64,000 nucleotides of DNA, taken from positions 3,658,001 through 3,722,000 of the forward strand of contig NZ_UGNX01000001.1 of the NCBI RefSeq assembly GCF_900452415.1. The letters run 5' to 3'. The position numbers were made by a program, and so were the translations under genes. Shown here one piece after another: positions 34,893 through 43,988 of the stretch; within the stretch, counting starts at the first letter, position 1, and each line of letters begins with the position of its first letter. The notes below the pieces were generated by a model that saw only the letters and a list, made by a program, of their open reading frames with translations, was not told where the DNA came from and did not search any database. Source of the stretch: Legionella cincinnatiensis (lineage in GTDB: Bacteria; Pseudomonadota; Gammaproteobacteria; Legionellales; Legionellaceae).

Positions 34893-36497
34893 TCACTTTG
34901 GTAAAGTAAAAATAAACCAAGCACCTACTTCACTATTTTTTACATACAGTTTGCCGCCACATGCTTCGACAAGATTTCGACACATAGTAAGCCCTAAACC
35001 AGTACCCTGGGGTTTCGTCGTAAAATATGAATGCAAAACTCTGTCTCTATGTTCTGGAGTAATGCCTGGCCCATTGTCTCGAATATGAATTTCAATATAT
35101 CCAACTATATCTTTTGTTTGTATCGTTAGCTCAGGAGAGGTGTGCGTTCGCATTGCTTCGATGCTGTTTCTTGCTAAATTTAAAATAACTTGCATCACTT
35201 GGATTCTATTGATGCTTAAATTGGGCAGCTCTTCTTCAAGATTTAAATTGATCTTCAATTTTGAATGAGTCAATTCATAATTCAAAAAAATCATCGCATC
35301 CTTAATTAATACATTGATATCCGTTTCTTCAGAAAGTTTTTCATCTTGGTGGATGAAACTTTTCATTCGACTCATTATCTCACTGGCCTGCTTCGCTTGA
35401 GAAATAATTTTTTCCAAAAAAATTAATAAATCTTTATCCAATTTATTGGTTGGATTATTTTGCTGTATTTGTAACAGGCAAGTTTGAGCGTAAAGAAAAA
35501 TCGCAGTTAATGGTTGGTTGATTTCATGTGCCAATGCTGATGCCATTCCCTCCATAGTATTCAATCGAATTGCATGAGCAAGTTTCGACTGCTCTTTCAT
35601 CCTTAATTTTTTTCTTAAATAAAATTTGGTTAAGTCCTTTATCAGCAAAATAATTTCCGTACTTTGAGAATTAGGGTTATAAACAGGATGAAAATTTATT
35701 TCAAAATAAAAATTTGCATTATATTGGTCATTAGTATTTTCTATGACAATGGTTGTTTCTTTGCCTAATAGAGCTTGATCACAGGCATTAATTAATTCTT
35801 GTTTGTACTTTGAAATATCGGCCATAAGCGTCAAAAAATTCATTCCTGAACAAATTTCTATTGAAAAAGTTCTTGCAAAAATTTTAATAAAAGATGCATT
35901 TATTATTTTAAAATAAAATTCTTCATCTAAAGTAGCTATAGCGTCAGGAACATTGTGCAATAAATTTTGGAGGATCTCCAAGGATTGCTTTAATTGAATT
36001 TGTTGTGATTCTAACTGTCGTATGTAGGTTATATCTCTGAGAACCACCTGTACTAATTCATCCTTTGCAGGCCAGCACTCCATATATACCCATTTTTGTT
36101 CCTCACCTTTTGATAATAGCTCCAGCTCACAAGTTTGCTTTACCTGTTTTTCCAATACCGTTTGGATGCATTTTTTTAGAGTGTTATTGGGGGAAATATT
36201 TACTAGTGTCAAAAAATTTCTATTAATCAATTGACTACGATCGTACTTCAATAGAAAAGCACATTGAAAATTAACCGCTTGTATTTGATAGTTTTTATCA
36301 AGAGTCAAAAAAGCGGAAGGATTAAAATCGTAAAACTCAGTAAATTGATCGTGTAAACTCTTTATTTCTTCATAAAGAGAGTTAATTTTTTGTTCTTTTT
36401 CATGTAACTTTTTTTCCTTCCGTAATAGTTGTTCTTGTAATTGTTTTATGTCGAGTATAGTCTGGAACGATGATTCTCCATTGATTGTTAAATCCAT
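34893..36497 (-). CDS. PAS-domain sensor histidine kinase, soluble, FixL-like
   Basis: Sensor kinase of 534 residues with no membrane segments. Order: coiled coil (about 15-45), PAS (about 50-160), second PAS (about 170-285), HisKA with the phosphorylated His in ALAHEINQPLTAI (about residue 320), and HATPase (LNLARNSIEAM N box, RDNGPGI G1, GTGLGLTMCRNL G2). The HEINQPL form is that of FixL/DctB kinases, whose partners are FixJ/NtrC regulators. None is adjacent; the FixJ-type regulator at 40638 is the nearest candidate. The signal is unknown and could be redox or a small ligand in a PAS domain. Confidence 0.88.
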   Translation of the reverse strand: MDLTINGESSFQTILDIKQLQEQLLRKEKKLHEKEQKINSLYEEIKSLHDQFTEFYDFNPSAFLTLDKNYQIQAVNFQCAFLLKYDRSQLINRNFLTLVNISPNNTLKKCIQTVLEKQVKQTCELELLSKGEEQKWVYMECWPAKDELVQVVLRDITYIRQLESQQIQLKQSLEILQNLLHNVPDAIATLDEEFYFKIINASFIKIFARTFSIEICSGMNFLTLMADISKYKQELINACDQALLGKETTIVIENTNDQYNANFYFEINFHPVYNPNSQSTEIILLIKDLTKFYLRKKLRMKEQSKLAHAIRLNTMEGMASALAHEINQPLTAIFLYAQTCLLQIQQNNPTNKLDKDLLIFLEKIISQAKQASEIMSRMKSFIHQDEKLSEETDINVLIKDAMIFLNYELTHSKLKINLNLEEELPNLSINRIQVMQVILNLARNSIEAMRTHTSPELTIQTKDIVGYIEIHIRDNGPGITPEHRDRVLHSYFTTKPQGTGLGLTMCRNLVEACGGKLYVKNSEVGAWFIFTLPK

Positions 36498-36721
36498 TTC
36501 ATTATTTCCTTCATAATACTTAGAGTTTAAATAAAGCTTTTTATAAATTGTTTTATTTACTCCTTGGGTGCAGAAAAAGCAACACTAACAAGTCATCTAT
36601 AAAGATAAAAAAAACACCTCTTCAATAACCATTAAATCTCCAAAAGATATTTCAAAATAAGATATTTTACTTCTATAGTTTATAAGTATATGGCTTTGAT
36701 TAATACAATCTAGGAAAAATC

Positions 36722-38143
36722 ATGACATTAACATACGAGGTGATCGTTTTAGGTGGCGGAAAAGGCGGTAAAACTCTGGCTGTCGATTTAGCAAAAACGG
36801 GGCAGCGAGTTGTTATGGTTGAAAACAATCAAATTGGCGGTACGTGCATTAATGTGGCATGCATACCAACAAAAACGCTCGTACAATCAGCTAAGATAGC
36901 CCATTATTGTCGTTCAGCAACAGCGTACGGTTTAGAAGCTACTCTTGCTCCCGTGGATTTTAAAGCAGTTCGTACCCGTAAGGATTCAATAGTCAATTCG
37001 ATGCGTGAAGCAAACTTAAAACAATTTTTAGATTCAGGCATGGATCTTATGCTGGGTCATGGGCATTTTGTAGGACCTAAGACGATTGAGGTGAATTTAT
37101 CCTCACCACGAAATGGTCAAAAAGTACTAGAAATTACTGCGGATAAAATTTTTATTAATACCGGTGCCTTACCTTTTATCCCCCCCATTCCGGGGCTCGA
37201 CAAAGTAAAATATTATACTAATGACAGTTTAATGAATATTGATAGAGTTCCCAAGCATTTGCTTGTAGTTGGTGGCGGCTATATTGGTTTAGAGTTTGCT
37301 CAGTTATTTCGTCGTTTGGGCGCAGAGGTCACGGTGATAGAAGCAGACAGCAAGTTTATTAGCCGTGAAGATAGAGATATTGCTGAGCAGGTATTTGATA
37401 CACTAACTAAAGAAGAAATTCATTTCACTCTTAATACTAAAATCAATAGTATTCAAGAAGCACAAGGCGAAATAATTATCCATGCAAATCAAGATGGAAA
37501 ATCTAAGCTTATTCGTGGCAGCGATATTCTTATTGCGGTGGGACGGGTTGCAAATACAGCGAGATTAAATTTAGATAAAACAGGAGTGGCGCTTGATGAG
37601 CGCGGTTTCATTAAAGTAAATGAATATCTAGAAACGACATCCCAAGGTATTTGGGCTCTGGGAGATGTAAAGGGTGGGGCCCAATTTACGCATTTATCTT
37701 TAGATGATTATCGTTTAGTCAAACATAATCTACAAAATCCACAGAACAAACATTCAGTACATGGGCGACTTATTCCCTACACCGTATTCCTTGACCCAGA
37801 ACTTGCCCGAATTGGAATGACAGAATCACAAGCTCTTGCCGAAGGTTACTCTCTAAAAATAGCAAAAATTCCTGCTGCTGTTGTTCCTAGAGCAAAAACA
37901 CAAGGAGAAACAACCGGTGTTCTGAAGGCGGTTATTGATGCAAAAACAGATCGTATTTTAGGTGTTTCCATTTTTTGTGCCGAGGCTGGTGAGATCCTGG
38001 GTGTCATCCAATTGGCTATGGAATTGGATATGTCTTATCAAAAATTACGTGATGTTATGTTTGCTCATCCTACATTAGTTGAAAGTATTAATCTGTGGTT
38101 TGCTGGAGTAACAGAAAAGCCCATGATTAATAAAATGAGTTGA
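36722..38143 (+). CDS. FAD-dependent pyridine nucleotide-disulfide oxidoreductase (MerA/Lpd-like)
   Basis: Flavoprotein disulfide reductase, class I. FAD fold VIVLGGGKGGKTLAVDLA; the redox pair is in GGTCINVACIPTKTL (CxxxxC); NAD site VVGGGYIGLEFAQLFRRLG; second FAD motif GIWALGDVKGGAQFTHLS; C-terminal dimer block FAHPTLVESIN. MerA and Lpd usually read GGTCxNxGCxPSK, so CINVACIPTK is a variant. There is no N-terminal mercury-binding domain and no mer gene, so mercury reduction is doubtful. It may reduce a low-molecular-weight disulfide; oxidised ovothiol is speculative. Promoter elements lie in the 224-bp divergent region with the PAS kinase gene. Confidence 0.86.
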   Translation: MTLTYEVIVLGGGKGGKTLAVDLAKTGQRVVMVENNQIGGTCINVACIPTKTLVQSAKIAHYCRSATAYGLEATLAPVDFKAVRTRKDSIVNSMREANLKQFLDSGMDLMLGHGHFVGPKTIEVNLSSPRNGQKVLEITADKIFINTGALPFIPPIPGLDKVKYYTNDSLMNIDRVPKHLLVVGGGYIGLEFAQLFRRLGAEVTVIEADSKFISREDRDIAEQVFDTLTKEEIHFTLNTKINSIQEAQGEIIIHANQDGKSKLIRGSDILIAVGRVANTARLNLDKTGVALDERGFIKVNEYLETTSQGIWALGDVKGGAQFTHLSLDDYRLVKHNLQNPQNKHSVHGRLIPYTVFLDPELARIGMTESQALAEGYSLKIAKIPAAVVPRAKTQGETTGVLKAVIDAKTDRILGVSIFCAEAGEILGVIQLAMELDMSYQKLRDVMFAHPTLVESINLWFAGVTEKPMINKMS

Positions 38144-38320
38144 GTTATCTCGTATTTCTGTTATTGAAGCACGATTATGTTTCACTACCTTCGGAATCTT
38201 TAAGCCATATTCAAAGGTTATTTTTGTTTTTTTCTTTGTTTTGTTCCCATTTTTTAGCGTTCTATATTCCCATACCTGAAATGATATGTCCTTATTATTA
38301 GAATCCTCGCGATCATCATC

Positions 38321-38701
38321 CTAATTTAACTCATGATATTTTCTTATGAGTCCCAATAAGTCATTGAGTTCGAAAGGTTTCGACAAGAATGATTCATATT
38401 GCATCCCCTCTACTTTTTCCAAATTAGTTTTAGCGGAGGCAATAATCGTTGGAATATTTTTTATCTGCTGATTTGCTCGTTTTTTTTCTCTAAACTCAAA
38501 CCCATCAAGCACAGGCATCATTAAGTCTAAAAAGATAACAAAAGGAAGTGGATTTTTTTCAAGAAAGCTTAATGCTTCTTCTCCATTTCGAACTGTTACC
38601 ACTAAATATCCTGCATATTCCAAAGCCCAAACTAATGCCTCTCTCACTGAATTATTATCTTCAATTAATAAAATAAATTTCTCATTTTTTTCTAATAACA
38701 T
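38321..38701 (-). CDS. Single-domain response regulator (CheY-like)
   Basis: A stand-alone receiver domain of 126 residues. The acidic pocket is ILLIEDNN, the phospho-acceptor Asp is in FLDLMMPVLDG, and the conserved Lys is in LSKPFELNDL. The Thr/Ser position reads IIASAKT. There is no output domain, so it must act by protein contact or phosphotransfer. It is in the signalling block with the PAS kinase and the FixJ-type regulator; which kinase feeds it is unknown. Confidence 0.88.
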   Translation of the reverse strand: MLLEKNEKFILLIEDNNSVREALVWALEYAGYLVVTVRNGEEALSFLEKNPLPFVIFLDLMMPVLDGFEFREKKRANQQIKNIPTIIASAKTNLEKVEGMQYESFLSKPFELNDLLGLIRKYHELN

Positions 38702-39023
38702 GGTATTGCTTAAAGGGTTAGGTTAAGACATGTGTAGTTATATTAAATTACCGGGAAATATATTCAAAATGATTCGCCATAATTAGCCGGCTTGCCATGT
38801 TCGATAGTATTGTTTAACCAGCAATAGAAGGAACACTTTAATTATTGGAATGAAGGACGTCAAACTCCTCATCCAAATTAAATTTAAAATATTCGTTTTC
38901 ATCCTGATTCTTTATTAAAGAAACCAAAATTTGCATTTCTCTTTTAATTTTTCATTAATATCAATATATTCCATGGATTTTTCATTGCAAAAAAATAAAA
39001 TTTTTTATCTTAAATCAATTAAA
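38702..39023. other. 322-bp region with a possible 32-codon frame
   Basis: Spacer between the single-domain regulator and the phaB-like gene, both on the minus strand. A small minus-strand frame, ATG at 38936 to stop at 38838, would encode 32 residues (MQILVSLIKNQDENEYFKF then an acidic tail). Purine-rich AAAAGAGAA precedes it. It could be a micro-gene but has no other support. Otherwise A/T-rich with no repeat seen. Confidence 0.25.
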
Positions 39024-39764
39024 TTACATATATTGACCGCCATTGATGTCTAAATTAGCACCTGTGATAAATCCAGCCTCATCTCCAACTAAAAATGATA
39101 CTGCATAAGCAACTTCCTCAGGCTTTCCAAGACGTCCAAGCGGGATGCTTTTAGTAATCGAATCAATCAATTCCTTTTTCATAGTATGAAGCATGGGGGT
39201 TTCAATATACCCAGGAGAAATAGTATTCACCGTAATTCCTTTATTGGCTACTTCGAGAGCTAAGCTCTTTGTAAATCCGAATAAAGCAGATTTTGTTGCA
39301 GCATAATTACATTGGCCAAATTGTCCCTTTCTGCCATTAATTGAAGAAATACAAATAATACGGCCATAATTGTTATCAAGCATATAAGGCAAAGCATTGC
39401 GTGTAATATTGAAAGTACTGGTTAAATTAGAATCAATTACTTGTTGCCAGTGTTGTGGATCCATCTTCTTTAAACTGATATCGTTTGTAATGCCTGCATT
39501 GTTTATTAAAATATCAATACTCCCAAATCGCTCCATGATTAACGAAGTTATATTTTTACAATCAGCAAAATTAACTAAATTTGCAAATAAAACATCAATA
39601 CTGTAGCCTGCATTTTTTTGCGTTGTTTGCCATTGCATCACTTCATCATGTTTCCCATTTTTAAAATAACACGCAACTACATGATAATCAGCCGCTAAAC
39701 GCCTACAAATTGCCGTTCCTATTCCACCTGTACCCCCAGTAACTACTGCTATTTTCCGTTTCAT
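39024..39764 (-). CDS. phaB: Acetoacetyl-CoA reductase-like SDR
   Basis: Short-chain dehydrogenase close to PhaB/PhbB, the NADPH acetoacetyl-CoA reductase of polyhydroxybutyrate synthesis. NADP site VVTGGTGGIGTAI, NNAG motif, catalytic Ser in ISSINGRKGQFGQ, and Tyr-x-x-x-Lys in NYAATKSAL. The QFGQxNYAATKSALFGFTKSLA stretch is characteristic of PhaB; 246 residues is exact for the family. No phaA or phaC lies nearby. The neighbours are signalling genes. Confidence 0.85.
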   Translation of the reverse strand: MKRKIAVVTGGTGGIGTAICRRLAADYHVVACYFKNGKHDEVMQWQTTQKNAGYSIDVLFANLVNFADCKNITSLIMERFGSIDILINNAGITNDISLKKMDPQHWQQVIDSNLTSTFNITRNALPYMLDNNYGRIICISSINGRKGQFGQCNYAATKSALFGFTKSLALEVANKGITVNTISPGYIETPMLHTMKKELIDSITKSIPLGRLGKPEEVAYAVSFLVGDEAGFITGANLDINGGQYM

Positions 39765-39997
39765 AAAACAAATCTCCTGATCAAATTGGATATTATTTAT
39801 CTTTATATTTGATTTTTTTTATATTATTAAAACTTCGTTTAAGATGACTATTAACTATTACCTTGTGACTATTAGGGATAACCAGAATAAATTAAATGAA
39901 CTTAATGAAATAATATTTACATAATCTTAGTCGAGTACATTGACGTGTTCGTGTTACGATCTAGATAGCTTGAATACTTTTAGGATAGAACCGCTAG

Positions 39998-40648
39998 ATG
40001 AATGGACTAATACAAACGATCTCACCAGAGCAGCCGCTGTTACAGCTGATCCATGAGTTAAATCAGCCCTTAACTGTAATTAAAGCGTATCTCGGCGGAT
40101 GTGACCTTAGGCTAAAAAATAATGAGCTAAGTTCTGATCAAATGGTAAACACTTTACAAAAAATTATGGAGCATACGGACGTTCTTGCTAATAAAGTGTA
40201 TGGAATGCAAAAAATAATTACCCAAGATGACAGTTCTATTTCTCATCTTATTACGGAAATCACTTCATTATTTACTTTTGAATTAAACCTATATGATATT
40301 CAATTAAAGTTAGAATTACTGGAAAATAACCTGTCTGATTTTTGTATGAATAAATCTCAATTCAAGCACATTATGTTTTGTTTATTGAAGCTATGCATCG
40401 ACACTGTGGAAAAAAATGGAATCCCAAAAGCTAAATTAGCAATTCAAGCTAAAATACTTAAAAAATATACACTCAACATGACAATAAAAAGTAATTTTCC
40501 AATAGAAAAAGATAACTTAGAAAAAAAGCTTACTTACTGTCGTTCTCTTCTTTTCGAGGATTGTGTCACTATTGATACTCAATTTTTGTCTCATGGAATT
40601 AGTATCTCACTCTCAATATTTCACAAGGATAGTCGATATGCCATTTAA
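39998..40648 (+). CDS. Short histidine kinase with degenerate ATPase domain
   Basis: A 216-residue protein with a HisKA-type opening (LIHELNQPLTVIKAYLGG, His19) and a C-terminal part where the HATPase domain should be. The N, G1 and G2 boxes (Asn, DxGxG, GxGxG) are not seen. It therefore probably cannot phosphorylate by itself; it could act as a dimerisation or phosphatase partner, or accept phosphate from another kinase. There is no sensor domain or membrane segment. Its last 11 bases overlap the start of the FixJ-type regulator gene, so translation is coupled and the pair works together. Confidence 0.7.
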   Translation: MNGLIQTISPEQPLLQLIHELNQPLTVIKAYLGGCDLRLKNNELSSDQMVNTLQKIMEHTDVLANKVYGMQKIITQDDSSISHLITEITSLFTFELNLYDIQLKLELLENNLSDFCMNKSQFKHIMFCLLKLCIDTVEKNGIPKAKLAIQAKILKKYTLNMTIKSNFPIEKDNLEKKLTYCRSLLFEDCVTIDTQFLSHGISISLSIFHKDSRYAI

Positions 40649-41276
40649 TAATACAACTGTTTATATTGTGGATGATGATCCGCAAATATGTAAATCATTT
40701 CGGTGGTTATTTGAGTCAGTGAATCTTAAAGTAGAAACCTATGAAAATGCCAAAAATTTTCTGGATAATTATAATGAAACCCAAAATGGCTGTTTAATTA
40801 TCGATGTAAGAATGCCCATAATGAGTGGCATTGAAGTACTAGAGCATCTTAATACGAAAAATAATCAGTTGGCTGTAATCATCATCACAGGCTATGGTGA
40901 TATTCCCATGGCAGTACGGGCTATGAAAGCTGGTGCTTATGATTTCCTTCTTAAACCAGTGAACCATCAGGACCTATTAGAAGTTACCCAAAAATGCTTG
41001 AAAAAAAATCAAATTAACATTCCTCGCTCACAATCTGATTTTAATGAACGCATGAATAGTTTAACCAAACGTGAAAAACAAATTATGGATTTAGTGGTTG
41101 AAGGTAAGCTCAATAAACAGATTGCTTATGAGCTTAATATCTCTATATCCACGGTTGAAGCTCATCGTGCTAAAGTCATGAAAAAAATGCATACCAAAAC
41201 TCTGGCTGATCTTATAAAAATTAATTTGATGCATATGAATCAAATAAACTTTTCGGATCTGGGGAACTTATATTGA
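40638..41276 (+). CDS. FixJ/NarL-type response regulator
   Basis: Two-domain transcription factor of 212 residues. Receiver (VYIVDDDPQICKSF, LIIDVRMPIMSG, IIITGYGDIPMAVRAMKAGAYDFLLKPV) is followed by a LuxR-type HTH (LTKREKQIMDLVVEGKLNKQIAYELNISISTVEAHRAKVMKKM). The GYGDIPMAVRAMKAGA segment marks the FixJ/TtrR subgroup. The ATG at 40638 has AAGGAT upstream and overlaps the kinase-like gene by 11 bp. Targets are unknown; the signalling and phaB-like genes nearby are candidates. Confidence 0.9.
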   Translation: MPFNNTTVYIVDDDPQICKSFRWLFESVNLKVETYENAKNFLDNYNETQNGCLIIDVRMPIMSGIEVLEHLNTKNNQLAVIIITGYGDIPMAVRAMKAGAYDFLLKPVNHQDLLEVTQKCLKKNQINIPRSQSDFNERMNSLTKREKQIMDLVVEGKLNKQIAYELNISISTVEAHRAKVMKKMHTKTLADLIKINLMHMNQINFSDLGNLY

Positions 41277-41315
41277 TTTTACTGGCGTACCCGTTGTCCT
41301 TTTTAAATTGTCTTT

Positions 41316-41350
41316 TTTACGGCTTCAATTTGTTTTTTTATGGCCGTAAA
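41316..41350. terminator. Possible terminator hairpin
   Basis: TTTACGGC (41316-41323) pairs with GCCGTAAA (41343-41350) across a 19-base, T-rich loop. It lies between the convergent FixJ-type regulator and SDR genes. The loop is long, so confidence is modest. Confidence 0.4.
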
Positions 41351-41383
41351 TACCTGCTTGTATTTATGATAATTCAAAAAAGC

Positions 41384-42154
41384 TTAGCGAGCACTATACC
41401 CACCATCTACGATCAAATCGCTGCCAGTTACAAATTTTGATTCCTCAGAGGCAAGATAAAGAACAGCATAAGCCACATCCAACGGTTCGCCTAAATGACC
41501 TATTGGATGTAGGTTCACCAGTTCTTCTTTTGCTTGTTGGGGGTTTTCTTGGGAAGCAAGAAAACCTTCTACCATTTTGGTATCGAGAAACCCAGGACAC
41601 ACAGCATTAACACGAATATTATACTTAGCTTTAGCACAATGTAAGGCAGCGGATTTGGTCAATAATCTAACGGCCCCTTTGCTCGCATCATATGCTGCAA
41701 GTCTTCTATCCCCAATCAAACCTTCAATGGATGCGATGTTAATAATGGAACCTCCACCGGTAGATTTCATGGATTTAATCGCATATTTTGTTCCGAGAAA
41801 AACCCCATCTAAATTCACACTCATAACCCAGCGCCAATCTTTTAATGAAATTTCTTCGATGTTCTTCCCTACCCCTACCCCTGCATTATTTACCACAACA
41901 TCCAGTTTTCCATAATTTTTTTGCACTTGGGCTATAGCTTTTTGCCAATCTTCTTCTTGAGACACATCGTGTTCAATGAAAATTGCCTTACCGCCATGTT
42001 CTGTAATATCGTCTATAACCTCATCGGCTCCATCTGCTTTTCTATCGGTTATAGCAACACTTGCTCCTTCCTGCGCAAGTAATTTAGCTATTGCTCGCCC
42101 AATACCGCGACGACCGCCAGTAATCATGGCTACCTTTCCTCTTAAGCGATGCAT
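41384..42154 (-). CDS. Short-chain dehydrogenase/reductase
   Basis: Classical SDR of 256 residues: cofactor motif MITGGRRGIGRAIAKLL with an Arg-rich tail and ITDRKAD (NAD preferred by the Asp), NNAGVG, catalytic Ser in INIASIEGLIGD, and Tyr-x-x-x-Lys in AYDASKGAV. It resembles glucose-1-dehydrogenase or 3-alpha/beta-hydroxysteroid dehydrogenase types; the substrate is not determinable. It lies downstream of the PRC-barrel gene on the same strand, with a hairpin between them. Confidence 0.87.
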   Translation of the reverse strand: MHRLRGKVAMITGGRRGIGRAIAKLLAQEGASVAITDRKADGADEVIDDITEHGGKAIFIEHDVSQEEDWQKAIAQVQKNYGKLDVVVNNAGVGVGKNIEEISLKDWRWVMSVNLDGVFLGTKYAIKSMKSTGGGSIINIASIEGLIGDRRLAAYDASKGAVRLLTKSAALHCAKAKYNIRVNAVCPGFLDTKMVEGFLASQENPQQAKEELVNLHPIGHLGEPLDVAYAVLYLASEESKFVTGSDLIVDGGYSAR

Positions 42155-42190
42155 AGATAAGTCCTTTTAGTTTAAGATAGAGCAGCATCA

Positions 42191-42208
42191 TAGGGCTAAA
42201 AAGCCCTA
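42191..42208. terminator. Hairpin between PRC-barrel and SDR genes
   Basis: TAGGGCT pairs with AGCCCTA across AAAA. On the plus strand a T-rich tail follows; on the minus strand, where both genes lie, there is none. It may be a weak terminator or processing hairpin. Confidence 0.45.
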
Positions 42209-42262
42209 TTTTAAAAATGTTTTATTGCTATTTTATTATTAGCAATGAAAATTCAAGGAATA

Positions 42263-42604
42263 TTATTTCATAGTATAAAAACCAGTAATCGAGGTAGTAA
42301 ATTCTGGTGCAGAAAAATTTGGCCAATGATCTTTATCAAAACCAGGAGCATCTTTTAAACGCTGTTTATCTACATTAAGAATGAAACAATCGTCCTTGTT
42401 GTTGTATAAAAATAACTGCCAAGGCACTGCAAAATATTTATTACCAAATCCTAAAAAGCCACCGAAATCTAATACTAAATAACTTACTCTCCCTGACTGT
42501 TTATCAATAACTACCTCTGCAATTTCACCCAAATTTTCATTTTCCGGATTCATTACCTTAGATCCCGTGATTTCTCCCGATTTTACAATTCCTCTATGTT
42601 CCAT
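42263..42604 (-). CDS. PRC-barrel domain protein
   Basis: A 113-residue protein made of one PRC-barrel: SGEITGSKVMNPENENLGEIAEVVID opens the sheet and VSYLVLDFGGFLGFGNKYFAVPW follows. Such proteins are small soluble proteins often induced by stress and linked to membrane or ribosome-maturation functions. No signal peptide. The neighbourhood (DUF3309-type peptide, SDR, PfpI) is the kind seen for stress-response genes in other proteobacteria. Confidence 0.88.
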   Translation of the reverse strand: MEHRGIVKSGEITGSKVMNPENENLGEIAEVVIDKQSGRVSYLVLDFGGFLGFGNKYFAVPWQLFLYNNKDDCFILNVDKQRLKDAPGFDKDHWPNFSAPEFTTSITGFYTMK

Positions 42605-42727
42605 GTTAATTCCTTTTATTGTTGAAAATTCATTGATTTCAATATTAGTATCTGATGTGCTCTTGAAAACTGCTTAATCATTTTTGGGATTTCCTCTTTC
42701 ATATAACCTATTGTCTTTGGAACTAAT

Positions 42728-42883
42728 TTAAGGTCCGCCACGTGCCAGCAACACAATAATCAAAATAAGAAGAATTAAACCAACACCACCGCTAGGATAA
42801 TATCCCCAGCCTGCACTATAAGGCCACGCAGGAAGTAAAGCTAATATCAACACAATTAAAACTATTAATAAAATTAAGTTCAT
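42728..42883 (-). CDS. DUF3309-type small membrane peptide (51 aa)
   Basis: A 51-residue frame: one hydrophobic helix (MNLILLIVLIVLILALLPAW), a short PYSAGWGYYPSGG loop, a second hydrophobic helix (LILLILIIVLLLARG-like in pattern, here ending LLARGGP). This is the helix, WPYSxGWGYxPSGG, helix layout of DUF3309 proteins. AAGGAA lies about 9 bases upstream of the ATG. It is a predicted inner-membrane hairpin of unknown function, often stress-induced. It was found by reading the intergenic region directly. Confidence 0.8.
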   Translation of the reverse strand: MNLILLIVLIVLILALLPAWPYSAGWGYYPSGGVGLILLILIIVLLARGGP

Positions 42884-43181
42884 ATTAAAGTTCCTTTTTT
42901 AATGATGAAGCTTTATTAATATAGCTAATACTGATTGAACTTCTATTAAGGTTTTCCTTTCTACTTCCTCCAAAATTTAGTAAATAAAGTTTTAAAGCGA
43001 GAAAATTGATACAAATCGGATCATGAAAATTACTTAATCGTCCCTATGTAATATATAAAAGAAAATAAATAGAAACTGATTAATATTTATTCAATTATAA
43101 AGAGATGCGTGTTTTCCTTAAATTGCAAAACCGATCTTACAATCTATTCTTTATTAACCTAATCTATTTGGATAAATAACT

Positions 43182-43730
43182 ATGAATTCACTTAATGGAC
43201 TTAAAATTGCTATCTTACTCACCGATGGATTTGAACAAGTCGAAATGGAACAACCTTGTGAAGCATTGCAAAATCAAGGCGCTCAAACTTTTCTTATTTC
43301 CAATAAATCTACTGTTCAGGGATGGAATCATGCAGATAAAGCGGACTCCTTTAATGTGGATGTACTTTTAGAAAACGCCAACCCCGATGAATTTGATGCA
43401 TTACTCTTACCTGGAGGTGTGATGAATCCAGACACATTACGCACATTACCTGAAGCTGTTGAATTTACAAAAAAAATGAATGCGCAACAAAAAACGATAG
43501 CCGCTATTTGCCATGGACCGTGGCTTTTGATTAATGCGCAAATGGTTAAAGATAGATACTTAACTTCATGGCCTTCTGTAAAAATTGATTTAATAAATGC
43601 AGGAGGAAAATGGATTGATCAACCTGTAGTTAAAGATAAGAATTTAATTACCAGCAGAAAACCTGAGGATATTCCAGAATTTAACAAAGCACTTATAGAA
43701 CAATTGCATGAATATAAAACGAAGGCTTAA
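43182..43730 (+). CDS. DJ-1/PfpI-family protein (YhbO/protease I-like)
   Basis: Class-I glutamine-amidotransferase-like fold of 182 residues. The nucleophile elbow is AAICHGPWLLI (Cys followed by His), the Glu near MEQPCEAL, and DALLLPGG lies in the middle. These are the signature of the PfpI/YhbO/YajL family, linked to glycation and oxidative-stress repair; protease activity is doubtful. It is preceded by a divergent DUF3309-type gene and ends before an unusual 22-codon frame at 43805 that I do not call. Confidence 0.88.
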   Translation: MNSLNGLKIAILLTDGFEQVEMEQPCEALQNQGAQTFLISNKSTVQGWNHADKADSFNVDVLLENANPDEFDALLLPGGVMNPDTLRTLPEAVEFTKKMNAQQKTIAAICHGPWLLINAQMVKDRYLTSWPSVKIDLINAGGKWIDQPVVKDKNLITSRKPEDIPEFNKALIEQLHEYKTKA

Positions 43731-43988
43731 CTAGGTTTAACGTGCAAAACTCCACGGTCAGAAATAAATTAACAATAGTGAATACTTTACTTTTTGGGAT
43801 TTTTATGAAAAATAACAACTCTAAAAAACAGGAATCAAAATGTGATTTTAAATGTTTTAAGGGTCTTTTTTAGTCTGGAATAGCAGGAGGCTGGAAAATT
43901 GAACTTGCACCATTTTTCTTAATTTAAATACGATTTTAAATGCAATTTAAAAATATTAATGATTAAATCATCAATCATAGCTTAGGGA

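Noticed and set aside
34783..35088. 101-codon plus-strand frame overlapping the PAS kinase gene
   Set aside because: It is mostly antisense of the kinase's conserved ATPase domain, with no recognised motif or ribosome site.
36722..38143. Mercuric reductase
   Set aside because: No N-terminal mercury-binding domain, no mer genes nearby, and the active-site segment CINVAC differs from the MerA consensus.
43805..43873. 22-codon plus-strand frame with two Cys (MKNNNSKKQESKCDF...)
   Set aside because: No clear ribosome site and no recognised family; too short to support as a gene.
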